Shown in pieces: positions 17,621 through 26,101 of a DNA stretch of 64,000 nt. This DNA comes from Castellaniella hirudinis_A. Lineage in GTDB: Bacteria; Pseudomonadota; Gammaproteobacteria; Burkholderiales; Burkholderiaceae_B. The translations under genes were made by a program, and so were the position numbers. The DNA lies in NCBI RefSeq assembly GCF_047468865.1, contig NZ_JBLGTV010000002.1:124001-188000 (forward strand), given 5' to 3'. Positions within the stretch are counted from its first letter, which is position 1; each line of letters starts with the position of its first letter. The notes under the pieces were generated by a model. It was not told the origin of the DNA. It was given only the letters and a program-made list of their open reading frames with translations, and did no database searches.

Positions 17621-18142
17621 TTACCCCAGGATTTCTTCGACGGACTTGCCGCGCTTGGCTGCGATTTCCGCCGGGGTGGAGCAGGCGCGCAGACCATTGA
17701 GCGTGGCGCGCACCATGTTGTAGGGGTTGCTGGAGCCGAGGCTCTTGGCCACGACGTTGCGCACACCCATGACTTCGAAAATTGCGCGCATCGGGCCGCC
17801 GGCAATGACGCCGGTCCCTTCCGCCGCGGGCGAAATCAGAACGGTCGAGGCGCCGTGCTTGCCCACCACGGTGTGGTGCAGGGTGCCGTTCTTGAGGGCA
17901 ACCTTGACCAGGCCGCGACGGGCCTGTTCCATTGCCTTTTGAACGGCAACCGGCACTTCGCGGGCCTTGCCCTTGCCCATGCCGATGCGGCCATCGCCGT
18001 CGCCCACCACGGTCAGCGCAGCGAAGCTCATGGTGCGACCACCCTTGACGACCTTGCTGACGCGGTTGACCGCGATCATTTTTTCGCGCATGCCGTCGTC
18101 GCGTTCTTGCTCGGCGGCGTGCTTGCCTTGTGCTTTAGCCAT
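17621..18142 (-). CDS. rpsE: 30S ribosomal protein S5
   Basis: Contributes to translational fidelity near the mRNA entry site. At 173 aa it contains the double-stranded-RNA-binding-like domain MIAVNRVSKVVKGGRTMSFAAL and the C-terminal core PAAEGTGVIAGGPMRAIFEVMGV. The N-terminal roughly 20 residues are polar and lineage-variable. It is in spc operon order between rplR and rpmD. Confidence 0.98.
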   Translation of the reverse strand: MAKAQGKHAAEQERDDGMREKMIAVNRVSKVVKGGRTMSFAALTVVGDGDGRIGMGKGKAREVPVAVQKAMEQARRGLVKVALKNGTLHHTVVGKHGASTVLISPAAEGTGVIAGGPMRAIFEVMGVRNVVAKSLGSSNPYNMVRATLNGLRACSTPAEIAAKRGKSVEEILG

Positions 18143-18151
18143 GTGATTCCC

Positions 18152-18517
18152 TTAGAACTTCAAGCCGGCTTCGCGCGCGGCTTCGGCCAGCGCCTTGACG
18201 CGGCCATGGTAACGGAAGCCCGAACGGTCGAAGGCGACGAGTTCGATGCCGGCTGCCTTGGCCTTCTCGGCCACGCGCTTGCCGACCAGGCCAGCGGCGG
18301 CGGTGTTGCCGCCATTGGCCTTCTGGCTGGCGAGTTCCTTGCGGATTTCGGGTTCCAGCGTGGAGGCGCTGACGAGCACCCGGTCGCCTTCCGGCGAAAT
18401 GATGTTGGCGTAGATGTGCAGATTCGTGCGGTACACCGACAGACGGTGTACGCGCAGTTCGTGAATCTTGCGGCGAGTCGCCGCGGCACGACGCAAACGG
18501 GAGAGTTTCTTGTCCAT
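18152..18517 (-). CDS. rplR: 50S ribosomal protein L18
   Basis: Binds 5S rRNA with L5 and L25. The 121-aa protein starts MDKKLSRLRRAAATRRKIHE with the basic N-terminal rRNA-binding tail, and ends DRSGFRYHGRVKALAEAARE-AGLKF, the typical C-terminus. It is in the spc operon, 9 bp before rpsE. Confidence 0.98.
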   Translation of the reverse strand: MDKKLSRLRRAAATRRKIHELRVHRLSVYRTNLHIYANIISPEGDRVLVSASTLEPEIRKELASQKANGGNTAAAGLVGKRVAEKAKAAGIELVAFDRSGFRYHGRVKALAEAAREAGLKF

Positions 18518-18538
18518 GATTCGTCCTTGCCTGCGTGC

Positions 18539-19072
18539 TTATTTTTTCTTGGTTTCCTTCAGGATGACGCGCTCATCGGCGTAGCGCACGCCCTTGCCCT
18601 TGTAGGGTTCGGGTTTGCGATAGGCACGAATGTTGGCGGCCACCTGACCGACGGCCTGCTTGTCGGCGCCTTTGACCACGACCTCGGTCTGGGTAGGGCA
18701 CTCGATCTTGATCCCGTCAGGGATCGCATGCAGGATATCGTGGGAAAAGCCCAGCTGCAGTTTGAGTTCATTGCCTTGCACCTGGGCGCGGAAACCCACG
18801 CCGACCAGGTTGAGGCGGCGTTCGAAGCCCGCGTTGACGCCCGTGACCATGTTGTTGACCAGCGCACGGATGGTGCCGGACATGGCATTGGCCTCGCGGG
18901 ACTCGTTGGCCGCGGCAAAGCTGAGGTTGCCGTCTTCCTGGTGGATGCGCACGTTGCCATCCAGCGGCTGGGTCAGGGTGCCCAAGGGGCCCTTGACCAC
19001 GATTTGACCCGCGCTGATGGTGGCTTCGACGCCCTTGGGCAGGGCAACGGGATATTTGGCGATGCGTGACAT
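18539..19072 (-). CDS. rplF: 50S ribosomal protein L6
   Basis: Sits by the sarcin-ricin loop and factor-binding site. The 177-aa protein begins MSRIAKYPVALPKGVEATIS and ends in the conserved PEPYKGKGVRYADERVILKE region. It has two duplicated alpha/beta domains, as usual. It is in the spc operon between rpsH and rplR. Confidence 0.98.
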   Translation of the reverse strand: MSRIAKYPVALPKGVEATISAGQIVVKGPLGTLTQPLDGNVRIHQEDGNLSFAAANESREANAMSGTIRALVNNMVTGVNAGFERRLNLVGVGFRAQVQGNELKLQLGFSHDILHAIPDGIKIECPTQTEVVVKGADKQAVGQVAANIRAYRKPEPYKGKGVRYADERVILKETKKK

Positions 19073-19086
19073 ATGTAATTACCCCC

Positions 19087-19482
19087 TTATGCCACGTAGC
19101 AGAGCACTTCGCCGCCCACGCCAGTGGCGCGGGCCTTGCGGTCCGTCATGACGCCACGCGGGGTGGAGACAATCGCCACGCCCAGGCCGTTCATGACCTG
19201 AGGAATGGTGGTGCTGCTCTTGTAGATGCGCAGACCGGGGCGCGAGACGCGGTCGATGCGCTCGATCACCGGGCGGCCGGCGTAGTATTTCAAGGTGATT
19301 TCCAGCTGCGGCTTGGCTTGTTCGCCCGCCACGTTGAAATCTTCGATGTAGCCTTCGTCTTTCAGCACGGCCGCGATGGCGGCCTTCAGCTTCGAGGAGG
19401 GCATGGAAACCGACGTCTTGTTGACCATTTGCGCATTGCGCACGCGGGTCAGCATATCGGCGATGGGATCGCTCATGCTCAT
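19087..19482 (-). CDS. rpsH: 30S ribosomal protein S8
   Basis: Binds 16S rRNA helix 21. In E. coli it also represses the spc operon by binding the rplE leader. At 131 aa it begins MSMSDPIADMLTRVRNAQMV; a start two residues later is possible. The C-terminal STPRGVMTDRKARATGVGGEV-LCYVA rRNA-binding region is intact. It is between rpsN and rplF. Confidence 0.97.
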   Translation of the reverse strand: MSMSDPIADMLTRVRNAQMVNKTSVSMPSSKLKAAIAAVLKDEGYIEDFNVAGEQAKPQLEITLKYYAGRPVIERIDRVSRPGLRIYKSSTTIPQVMNGLGVAIVSTPRGVMTDRKARATGVGGEVLCYVA

Positions 19483-19493
19483 GTGTGATTCTC

Positions 19494-19799
19494 CTACCAG
19501 CTGGCCTTGGTCATGCCGGGAACTTCGCCGCGCATGGCCATTTCACGCAATTTGTGACGCGTCAGCCCGAACTTGCTGAACACGCCGCGGGGACGGCCCG
19601 TGACGACGCAGCGATTGCGCTGACGGGTGGGATTGGCGTTGCGGGGCAATGCCTGCAGCGCCAGGCGGGCCTGGTAGCGTTCTTCGTCGGATTTGGACTG
19701 GTCGGCGATGACCGCCTTCAGTGCGGTGCGCTTGGCGGCGAATTTCTCGGCCAGCTTGGCGCGCTTGATGTCGCGATTGATGAGGGAAAGTTTAGCCAC
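19494..19799 (-). CDS. rpsN: 30S ribosomal protein S14 (long, non-zinc form)
   Basis: Head protein of the small subunit. The 101-aa long form starts MAKLSLINRDIKRAKLAEKF and contains RQRNRCVVTGRPRGVFSKFGLTRHKLREMAMRGEVPGMTKASW. It lacks the two CxxC pairs of the short zinc form. It is in the normal spc position between rplE and rpsH. Confidence 0.98.
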   Translation of the reverse strand: MAKLSLINRDIKRAKLAEKFAAKRTALKAVIADQSKSDEERYQARLALQALPRNANPTRQRNRCVVTGRPRGVFSKFGLTRHKLREMAMRGEVPGMTKASW

Positions 19800-19808
19800 G
19801 TCAGCCCC

Positions 19809-20348
19809 TTAGTTGCGGAAGGGGAAGCTGAATGCGCTCAAGAGCGCCTTGGCTTCCTCGTCGGTCTTTGCGGTGGTGGTGATGCTGATGTTCATCCCGC
19901 GAATCGCATCGATCTTGTCGTATTCGATTTCCGGGAAGATGATCTGTTCTTTCACACCGATGTTGTAGTTGCCACGGCCATCGAAAGCACGGCCGGACAC
20001 GCCGCGAAAATCGCGCACACGCGGCAGGGCCACGGCGATCAGGCGATCCAGGAATTCGTACATGCGCTGGCCGCGCAGGGTGACCATGCAGCCGATCGGG
20101 TAGTCCTCGCGGATCTTGAAGCCGGCGATCGCCTTGCGGGTCTTGGTGATCACGGGTTTCTGGCCCGCGATCTTGGTCATGTCGCCCACGGCGTTTTCGA
20201 TGACCTTCTTGTCGGCAACCGCTTCGGACACACCCATGTTGAGCGTGATCTTGGTGATGCGGGGCACCTGCATGATCGACTGATAGCCGAATTTTTCTTT
20301 CAGGTCGCCCGCGACCTTGTTGCGGTAGAAATCTTGTAAACGTGCCAT
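19809..20348 (-). CDS. rplE: 50S ribosomal protein L5
   Basis: 5S rRNA-binding protein that forms a bridge with S13. The 179-aa sequence has MQVPRITKITLNMGVSEAVADKK near the N-terminus and ends IRGMNISITTTAKTDEEAKALLSAF. It is in the spc operon between rplX and rpsN with 11-bp and 9-bp spacers. Confidence 0.98.
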   Translation of the reverse strand: MARLQDFYRNKVAGDLKEKFGYQSIMQVPRITKITLNMGVSEAVADKKVIENAVGDMTKIAGQKPVITKTRKAIAGFKIREDYPIGCMVTLRGQRMYEFLDRLIAVALPRVRDFRGVSGRAFDGRGNYNIGVKEQIIFPEIEYDKIDAIRGMNISITTTAKTDEEAKALLSAFSFPFRN

Positions 20349-20359
20349 TTATGCGCCCC

Positions 20360-20680
20360 TTATGCCTTCGCGCCAACGACAGCGCCGTTGGAGCGGAAAA
20401 TGCGGACCTTGGCGCCGTCCACGACCTTGACGCCGATGCGGTCGCCCTTGCCGGTTTCGGGGTTGTACACAGCCACATTGGAAATATGGATCGGCAAGGT
20501 CTTGTCGATGATGCCGCCCGGCGTGCCGGCCATGGGGTTGCCCTTGGCGTGTTTCTTGACGACATTGATGCCTTCGACCAGAACGTGGTCGGCATCGACG
20601 CGCGCAACAACCGTGCCGCGACGGCTGCGATCGCGGCCTGTCAGGACGATGACTTCGTCGCCTTTGCGAATATTTTGCAT
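20360..20680 (-). CDS. rplX: 50S ribosomal protein L24
   Basis: Early assembly initiator of the large subunit. The 106-aa KOW-domain protein starts MQNIRKGDEVIVLTGRDRSR and contains VEGINVVKKHAKGNPMAGTPGGIIDKTLPIHISNVAVYNP. It is second in the spc operon, 10 bp after rplN. Confidence 0.98.
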   Translation of the reverse strand: MQNIRKGDEVIVLTGRDRSRRGTVVARVDADHVLVEGINVVKKHAKGNPMAGTPGGIIDKTLPIHISNVAVYNPETGKGDRIGVKVVDGAKVRIFRSNGAVVGAKA

Positions 20681-20690
20681 GATCTGCTCC

Positions 20691-21059
20691 TTACAGCACT
20701 TCGGGCGCCAGGGACACGATCTTCATGAACTTCTCGGTCCGCAACTCACGTGTGACCGGGCCGAAGATACGGGTTCCGATGGGCTCTAGTTTGGCATTGA
20801 GCAACACGGCCGCGTTGCCGCCGAAGCGGATCAGCGAACCATCTTTACGGCGCACGCCCTTGGCGGTACGCACCACCACGGCATTGTAGATTTCGCCTTT
20901 TTTTACACGCCCGCGTGGAGCCGCTTCTTTGACGGACACCTTGATGATGTCACCAATGGCGGCATAGCGGCGCTTCGAGCCGCCCAACACCTTGATGCAC
21001 ATGACGGAACGCGCACCTGTGTTGTCGGCCACGTTTAGCGTGGTCTGCATTTGGATCAT
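20691..21059 (-). CDS. rplN: 50S ribosomal protein L14, first gene of the spc operon
   Basis: Large-subunit interface protein. The 122-aa sequence begins MIQMQTTLNVADNTGARSVM and ends RELRTEKFMKIVSLAPEVL. In most proteobacteria it directly follows rpsQ. Here rpsQ is 9.3 kb away and rplN begins its own transcription unit behind the promoter at 21312-21341. The leader of about 250 nt between promoter and ATG contains no gene. Confidence 0.98.
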   Translation of the reverse strand: MIQMQTTLNVADNTGARSVMCIKVLGGSKRRYAAIGDIIKVSVKEAAPRGRVKKGEIYNAVVVRTAKGVRRKDGSLIRFGGNAAVLLNAKLEPIGTRIFGPVTRELRTEKFMKIVSLAPEVL

Positions 21060-21311
21060 GATTTTTCCTGTTCCAACTTAACAACGAAGCCCAGAGTATC
21101 CACCCAAGGCCGCGTAGCCAGTTTTGGTCCCGTCAAGCCTGCACAATCTGTGTGGGCTCTGGGTTGAAATTCCTGTTAGCGCAAACGATTTTGCGCTGAA
21201 ACGAGATTACCAATCTTGCCCCACCCCGCTGTTTCGTCCTGTGCCAAGCTTTCCAACCCTTTGGTCAAAAAAGCCTGCCACCCGAAAACCGGAACTTGGG
21301 CCAAGAATCTG

Positions 21312-21341
21312 ATTATAGATCAAAACCGCAAAAAACGCCAA
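21312..21341 (-). promoter_or_regulatory. Sigma-70 promoter for rplN and the spc operon
   Basis: On the minus strand, TTGGCG (21341-21336), an 18-bp spacer and a perfect TATAAT (21317-21312) lie about 250 bp before the rplN start. A short CGCC/GGCG stem followed by six T residues overlaps the -35 region and could end the preceding GGDEF-EAL transcript. The 320 bp between that gene and rplN hold nothing else I can name. Confidence 0.7.
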
Positions 21342-21379
21342 GCCCGGCGAAACCGCCGCCGCAGCGTTGGGTTTTTGCA

Positions 21380-22927
21380 TCAATACTGTCGCGGCAGCGC
21401 CCCGTATTCGAGCACCATGCTGCGCGTCGCCTCGTCATCGGCATCATCCACATAGACCCGGACACCCATGCCGATCGCGGTCTCGGTGACCGCCACCATC
21501 ATCTGCACGCCGCCCGGGCTGGACAACAGGTCGCGCACGAAGGCGCCGCCCAGCTTGACGTAGCTGATGTCGATTTCGTGGATTTTCCGCAAGGCGTCGG
21601 GCTGCTGATCCAGCCCGCGCAGGCCCACGGCGATGCCCACGTGGTTGAGCCCCTGGGTAAATGCCTTGAAAGCGTCGAGATACCGCGTCAAGCCGTAGGC
21701 GTCGAGTTCGACGACCACACGCCGCAGCAGATCCTGGTCAGCAAAGGCGCAGATGCGGCGGACTTCGTCCAGATACTGCGAGTTCAGCAGCGAGGACACC
21801 GACATGCGCACCACCAGAACCCCGGGGTGTTCGCCCAGCCAGCTCAACGCCAGGGCCAGCGCCCGCATATCGCAATCGGAGGACAGCCCCAGGCGGGCGG
21901 CGGCGGGCATGAACAGATAACCGGACATGGGCGGCTGCAGCCCGCCGTCTTCGCGCAGGCTCAGTGAGGCTTCGTGGCGCTCGGTCAGGTCGTCGCCCTC
22001 GTAGCGCACCGTGCGCACCTCAAGCGACAGGCGGTCTTCATCCAGGGCCTGGGAGATCAAGGTGCGCCAGGAAGCTTCCCCCATGCGCAGTTCGCTGCTG
22101 TCGCGGTCTGCGTGAGAGAGGAATTCCACCTCGTCGTGCCCGGCGCTTTCGGCGCACATCAGCGCCAAATCCAGCCGGGTCAGGACTTCCTTGGGCGTGC
22201 ACTGGACGGTGTAGTCCGTCAGGGCGAATGCCCAGCGGGACAGATTCTGGCTGTCCAGTTTGACGCGCAGGGTTTCAAACAGTTCGTGCAGGCGCTGGAT
22301 GGGCCGCATGACCTCGGGCCCGCCCCCCACCGGCAACAAAACGGCAAAATCGGCGCCATTCAATCGGGCGGCCAGCGCCCTGGCCTGGGGATACTCGGCC
22401 AGGGTCTCGTGGACGCGGGTGCCCAGGAGATGCAGCCAATCGTCGATTTCCTGGCGGTCGCTTTGGTTTTGCAAACGCGCCATGTCGCGCTGGCGCACCA
22501 GCAGGACATAACCGCTGACGGCCCCCTGGCGCGCATCGTCGCGCAGCACGCGCTTCAGTTCGTTCAGGAAATACGCCCGGTTGGCCAAGCCCGTCACGGG
22601 GTCGCGGTTCAGCTCGATTTCGAGCTGCTCGATGCGCGCCATCTGTTCGTCCATGGAGGGGGCGACGCGTTCGCGCACTTCGTCGAGGAGTTCGGCGTCG
22701 TCCATGGATTCAGGGGGCTTGACCTTGATTTCAGGGCTGGCCGCAAAGGCTTCGGCCGCCGGCGTCCGGCGCAAGACCGCCAGCAGGGCCGCCACGAACA
22801 GCACCCAGAGCCCCGCCACCCCCAGCACCAGCCAGACCAAGGGCGCATCGATGGCCAGCATGCCAAACAGCAGGCCCACCACGACCAGCGTCGAAATCAT
22901 CAGCAGCCGCCGCACCGATCCCATCAT
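21380..22927 (-). CDS. Membrane protein with degenerate GGDEF and EAL domains
   Basis: 515 aa. Residues about 8-52 form two hydrophobic helices with a very short loop. A coiled segment (to about 105) leads into a GGDEF-like domain: the entry motif DPVTGLANRAYF (109-120) is intact, but the signature is LNGADFAVLLP (NGADF at 190-194) instead of GGDEF. From about 285 an EAL-like domain follows, with EAS at 319-321 in place of EAL, VVVELDAYGL for the ExTE motif and DISYVKLGGAFVRD for the substrate/metal motif. The catalytic residues of both cyclase and phosphodiesterase appear lost, so a c-di-GMP-binding or protein-interaction role is more likely than enzymatic activity. It is transcribed toward rplN. 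A weak promoter-like TTGGGC-N17-TACACT lies in its upstream region. Confidence 0.85.
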   Translation of the reverse strand: MMGSVRRLLMISTLVVVGLLFGMLAIDAPLVWLVLGVAGLWVLFVAALLAVLRRTPAAEAFAASPEIKVKPPESMDDAELLDEVRERVAPSMDEQMARIEQLEIELNRDPVTGLANRAYFLNELKRVLRDDARQGAVSGYVLLVRQRDMARLQNQSDRQEIDDWLHLLGTRVHETLAEYPQARALAARLNGADFAVLLPVGGGPEVMRPIQRLHELFETLRVKLDSQNLSRWAFALTDYTVQCTPKEVLTRLDLALMCAESAGHDEVEFLSHADRDSSELRMGEASWRTLISQALDEDRLSLEVRTVRYEGDDLTERHEASLSLREDGGLQPPMSGYLFMPAAARLGLSSDCDMRALALALSWLGEHPGVLVVRMSVSSLLNSQYLDEVRRICAFADQDLLRRVVVELDAYGLTRYLDAFKAFTQGLNHVGIAVGLRGLDQQPDALRKIHEIDISYVKLGGAFVRDLLSSPGGVQMMVAVTETAIGMGVRVYVDDADDEATRSMVLEYGALPRQY

Positions 22928-23061
22928 GCGTTCCTATTGCAAACTATGTAACCATGGAAGTGTATCCTTTGCCGGGCAAAAGCCCAACAGGTATCTATAT
23001 ACCCAGACCAGGATACCAGGGGCTAAGGGCTAACACGGATACTTTTTCCAGGCAGTTTGTG

Positions 23062-23084
23062 TATAGTTTTAAAACAAACGTTTG
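23062..23084 (+). promoter_or_regulatory. -10 element and palindromic operator before the psrA-like gene
   Basis: TATAGT (23062-23067) is followed by the perfect 10-bp palindrome CAAACGTTTG (23075-23084), 8 bp before the ATG at 23093. PsrA of Pseudomonas is reported to bind CAAAC/GTTTG-type half sites and to repress its own gene, so this is a plausible autorepressor site. Here the half sites are directly joined, with no spacer. No good -35 hexamer was found. Confidence 0.55.
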
Positions 23085-23092
23085 AACTACAC

Positions 23093-23845
23093 ATGACACT
23101 ATCTCGATCCGCCCTCACCCGTGATGCCATTCTGGATGCCGCCGAGCACCTGTTCGCCGAACAGGGGCACGACAAGACATCCATGCGCCAGATCACCAAG
23201 ACCGCCGACGTCAACCTGTCCGCGGTCAACTACCATTTCGGCTCCAAGGACGCCCTGATCGAAGCCGTATTCCAGCGCCGCCTGACGGCCCTGAACAACG
23301 AACGGCTGTCGATCCTGGATACGCTCGAAGCCAAGGCGCACGGCCTGCCGCTCAAGCCCTCGGCCATCGTCGAGGCGTACTTCGGGCCGCTGGTGCGACA
23401 CGCCTGCAGCGCCGGGGCCGAACGCCGCGCCTTCATTCCCCTGCAAAGCGCCAACCAGTCCGACCCCAACGGGGCCATCACCGCCCTGTTCGAGGCCGAG
23501 CGCTCGGTGGTGGCGCACCGATTCACCCGGGCCCTGCTGACATCCCTGCCCGGCGTGCCCGAGGCCGAAATCGTCTGGCGCTTCCATTTCATGCTGGGCG
23601 CCACCGCATACGCCATCCTGGGGGCTGAAAGCTCCAGCCAGATTCTGAACCTCAACGGCGACAGCGGCCTGGATGCGCAAATCCTGCTGGATCGCCTTCT
23701 GGCCTTTCTCCTGGGCGGGCTGCGCGCGCCCCTGCCTTTTCAGGCCAAGGGGGCCGCCGAGGCGCCGGCGACGCCCGCCGACGGCCCGGCGGCCCGATCT
23801 TCTTTATCTCTTCAGGGGGATTCTATGCAAATCAACGATGGATAA
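23093..23845 (+). CDS. TetR-family regulator, PsrA-like
   Basis: 250 aa from the ATG at 23093; an upstream TTG at 23057 is in frame but would include the promoter region. The N-terminal helix-turn-helix domain reads TRDAILDAAEHLFAEQGHDK, then a recognition region ending VNLSAVNYHFGSKDALIEAVF, close to what I recall of Pseudomonas PsrA. The C-terminal ligand domain contains WRFHFMLGATAYAIL, also PsrA-like. PsrA senses long-chain fatty acids and represses beta-oxidation genes. The neighbouring fadL and fadD genes support that role here. The assignment rests on remembered similarity plus context. Confidence 0.8.
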   Translation: MTLSRSALTRDAILDAAEHLFAEQGHDKTSMRQITKTADVNLSAVNYHFGSKDALIEAVFQRRLTALNNERLSILDTLEAKAHGLPLKPSAIVEAYFGPLVRHACSAGAERRAFIPLQSANQSDPNGAITALFEAERSVVAHRFTRALLTSLPGVPEAEIVWRFHFMLGATAYAILGAESSSQILNLNGDSGLDAQILLDRLLAFLLGGLRAPLPFQAKGAAEAPATPADGPAARSSLSLQGDSMQINDG

Positions 23846-24015
23846 CCCCGCACGCCCGCCGGCCTGATCCCGGCGTCCCGCACCGCCCATCACGACACGC
23901 CCACCGGCGTTGTTTGGGCTTTTACTTAAGCAAATAGCCGTACCAAGCAGGTCGGCATGGGTATTTTTGCGCCTGAATTCTGGCAGGCCATCCCATTCAC
24001 TCTGGAGCAGACACC

Positions 24016-25356
24016 ATGAAACCACACCACCCGACCCGCATCCTGTCGGCGCTCATCATCGGCTTCGGCGGCATCGGCGTCGCCCACGCCGCCGGGTTCC
24101 AGTTGCTGGAACAGAACGCCAGCGGCATCGGCAGCGCCTATGCCGGATCCGCCGCCATCGCCGAAGACGCCAGCACTATTTACTTCAATCCCGCCGGCAT
24201 GACGCTGCTGCCCGGCATGAACGTCAGCGCGGGCGCCGTGGGCATCAAGCCCAATTTTGAATTCTCGGACGGCGGCTCGACCGGGCCGACCACCTTCGGC
24301 GGCGCCCCGCTGGGGCCGCTGGGCGGCAACCCCACCGGCGGCGGCAATGGCGGCAATGCGGGCTCCTGGGGCCTGGTGCCCAATGCCTACTTCAGTTGGC
24401 AGGTTGCCGATCGCTGGTGGCTGGGCCTGGGCGTCGGCGCGCCCTTCGGCCTGATGACCGACTACGAAGAAGGCTGGGCGGGCCGCTACCACTCGGAAAA
24501 ATTCTCCATCGAAAGCATCAACGTCAATCCCTCGGTCGCCTTCAAGGTCACCGATACCCTGTCTCTGGGCGCCGGGGTCAATTGGATGCAACTGAAGGCG
24601 GACTACCGCAAGGCGCAGTTCGTCCCCGGCCTGCTCGGGCCGGGCTCGGGCGGCGACCTCAATGCGAAGGTCGACGCCAAGGGCGACGGCTGGGGCTGGA
24701 ACGTCGGCCTGACCTGGCAGGCCACGCCGGCCACCCGGGTGGGTCTGTCGTACCGCTCGAAGGTCAAGATCGACGCGGACGGCACCACCGATATTTCCAA
24801 CCGCAGCGTCGGGGCCGCCATCAACATCCCCCTCATCGGCGGCCTGCAGGGTTCGTATGACGCGGATGCCTCGATCGAGCTGCCGGACACGGCCATCCTC
24901 AGCCTGGTTCATCAACTGGACGACCGCTGGACCCTGCTGGGCGACGTGTCCTGGACCGGCTGGAGCAGCATCCCCGAGCTGAAGATCCACAATGCCACCA
25001 TCCCGGACGCCCACCTGGACTTGCGCTTCAAGGACGCCTGGCGCGTGGCCCTGGGCGCTCATTACCGCTACAGCGACCGCTGGACCTTCAAGGGCGGCGT
25101 GGCCTGGGATCAATCCCCTGTGCGCGACGCCGCGTACCGTCCCTCGGCCCTGCCCGACAATGACCGCTACTGGGTCTCGTTGGGGGCCAAATATCACTTC
25201 AATAAATCCACCAGCGTGGATATCGGCTACGCCCACCTGTTCGTCAAGAGCACCTCGGTGGACAACCACTCGGCCGACACCACGGCCGGCACGTTCAAGG
25301 GCGACTACAAGAGCAGCGCCGACCTGATCGGCGTGCAGTTCTCGCACCAATTCTAA
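24016..25356 (+). CDS. fadL: FadL/TodX-family outer-membrane fatty acid transporter
   Basis: Beta-barrel uptake channel for long-chain fatty acids or other hydrophobic compounds. The 446-aa precursor has a signal peptide cleaved after about residue 24 (GIGVAHA-AGFQLLEQNASG). It carries the family signature YFNPAGMTLLPG and ends in a phenylalanine (FSHQF) as outer-membrane barrels do. Upstream CTGGAG lies about 10 bases before the ATG. The 170 bp after the TetR gene contain no gene and no obvious second CAAACGTTTG site. The preferred substrate cannot be read from the sequence. Confidence 0.9.
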   Translation: MKPHHPTRILSALIIGFGGIGVAHAAGFQLLEQNASGIGSAYAGSAAIAEDASTIYFNPAGMTLLPGMNVSAGAVGIKPNFEFSDGGSTGPTTFGGAPLGPLGGNPTGGGNGGNAGSWGLVPNAYFSWQVADRWWLGLGVGAPFGLMTDYEEGWAGRYHSEKFSIESINVNPSVAFKVTDTLSLGAGVNWMQLKADYRKAQFVPGLLGPGSGGDLNAKVDAKGDGWGWNVGLTWQATPATRVGLSYRSKVKIDADGTTDISNRSVGAAINIPLIGGLQGSYDADASIELPDTAILSLVHQLDDRWTLLGDVSWTGWSSIPELKIHNATIPDAHLDLRFKDAWRVALGAHYRYSDRWTFKGGVAWDQSPVRDAAYRPSALPDNDRYWVSLGAKYHFNKSTSVDIGYAHLFVKSTSVDNHSADTTAGTFKGDYKSSADLIGVQFSHQF

Positions 25357-25363
25357 ACCTGCG

Positions 25364-25401
25364 GCGTCCTCCCCGGCGGCCCCGCTGCCGGGAGAGGACG
25401 C
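25364..25401 (+). other. Long hairpin between fadL and the chalcone-isomerase-like gene
   Basis: GCGTCCTC (25364-25371) pairs with GAGGACGC (25394-25401), and inside it CCCGGC pairs with GCCGGG, leaving one bulged A. This makes 14 bp in total. No T-run follows, so it may protect the fadL message 3' end rather than stop transcription. Confidence 0.45.
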
Positions 25402-25443
25402 ATCATCCGATCCACGATGTTTCAACCCGGAGTTGGCAATCTG

Positions 25444-26070
25444 ATGAACACCGATCCACATCTTTTCCGTTTCCGATCCGCCCACCGCCTGATGCTGGCC
25501 GCCACGATACTGGCCGGCGCCGGCCTCTGGGCGCTGCCGCCCGCCGCCCAGGCGGTCACGATAGCCGCCATCGACGTCCCGGCGGAGCAAACCGTGAATG
25601 GCGCAAACCTCGTGCTCAACGGCGCGGGCCTGCGCCAGCGCTTTGTCTTCCAGGTGTATGTCGCCGCCCTGTACCGTCCCCAGGCCACACAAGACGTCCA
25701 AACCATCCTGGACAGCACGGAACCCCAGCTGCTGCGGCTGACGCTGCTGCGCGACATCAACAGCAAAGCCCTGACCGACGCCCTGAACGACGGCCTGAAG
25801 GCCAACAACACCGACGCCCAGCTGGCCGCCATGCACGACACCATCCAGACTTTCGAGGCGTTCATGAAAACCGGCGGCGAAGGAGCTTCCGGCGATCTGG
25901 TCGATATTCATTTCAACCAGGGCAAGGTCTCGGTATCATTCAAGGGCAAGGCGCTGGGCGAAGTCTCGGATCCGCGCTTCGCCACCGCCCTGCTCAAGGT
26001 CTGGCTGGGTGAAAAGCCCGCCCAGGAATCCCTGAAACAAGCCCTGCTGGGGCAGGCATCCGCCCACTGA
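25444..26070 (+). CDS. Exported chalcone-isomerase-like protein
   Basis: 208 aa from the ATG at 25444 (an in-frame ATG at 25417 would add 9 residues). A signal peptide ends near ALPPAAQA. The mature part, VTIAAIDVPAEQTVNGANL, then GAGLRQRFVFQVYVAALYRP and later LLKVWLGEKPAQESLKQALLG, matches the periplasmic chalcone-isomerase-like family common in Gram-negative bacteria. These proteins share the fold of plant chalcone isomerase and fatty-acid-binding proteins but no catalytic role is established. Its place between fadL and fadD suggests binding or handling of fatty acids in the periplasm (inference). Confidence 0.8.
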   Translation: MNTDPHLFRFRSAHRLMLAATILAGAGLWALPPAAQAVTIAAIDVPAEQTVNGANLVLNGAGLRQRFVFQVYVAALYRPQATQDVQTILDSTEPQLLRLTLLRDINSKALTDALNDGLKANNTDAQLAAMHDTIQTFEAFMKTGGEGASGDLVDIHFNQGKVSVSFKGKALGEVSDPRFATALLKVWLGEKPAQESLKQALLGQASAH

Positions 26071-26101
26071 TTTTTTAGCAATCGCACGAAGGAAACCCAC
26101 C

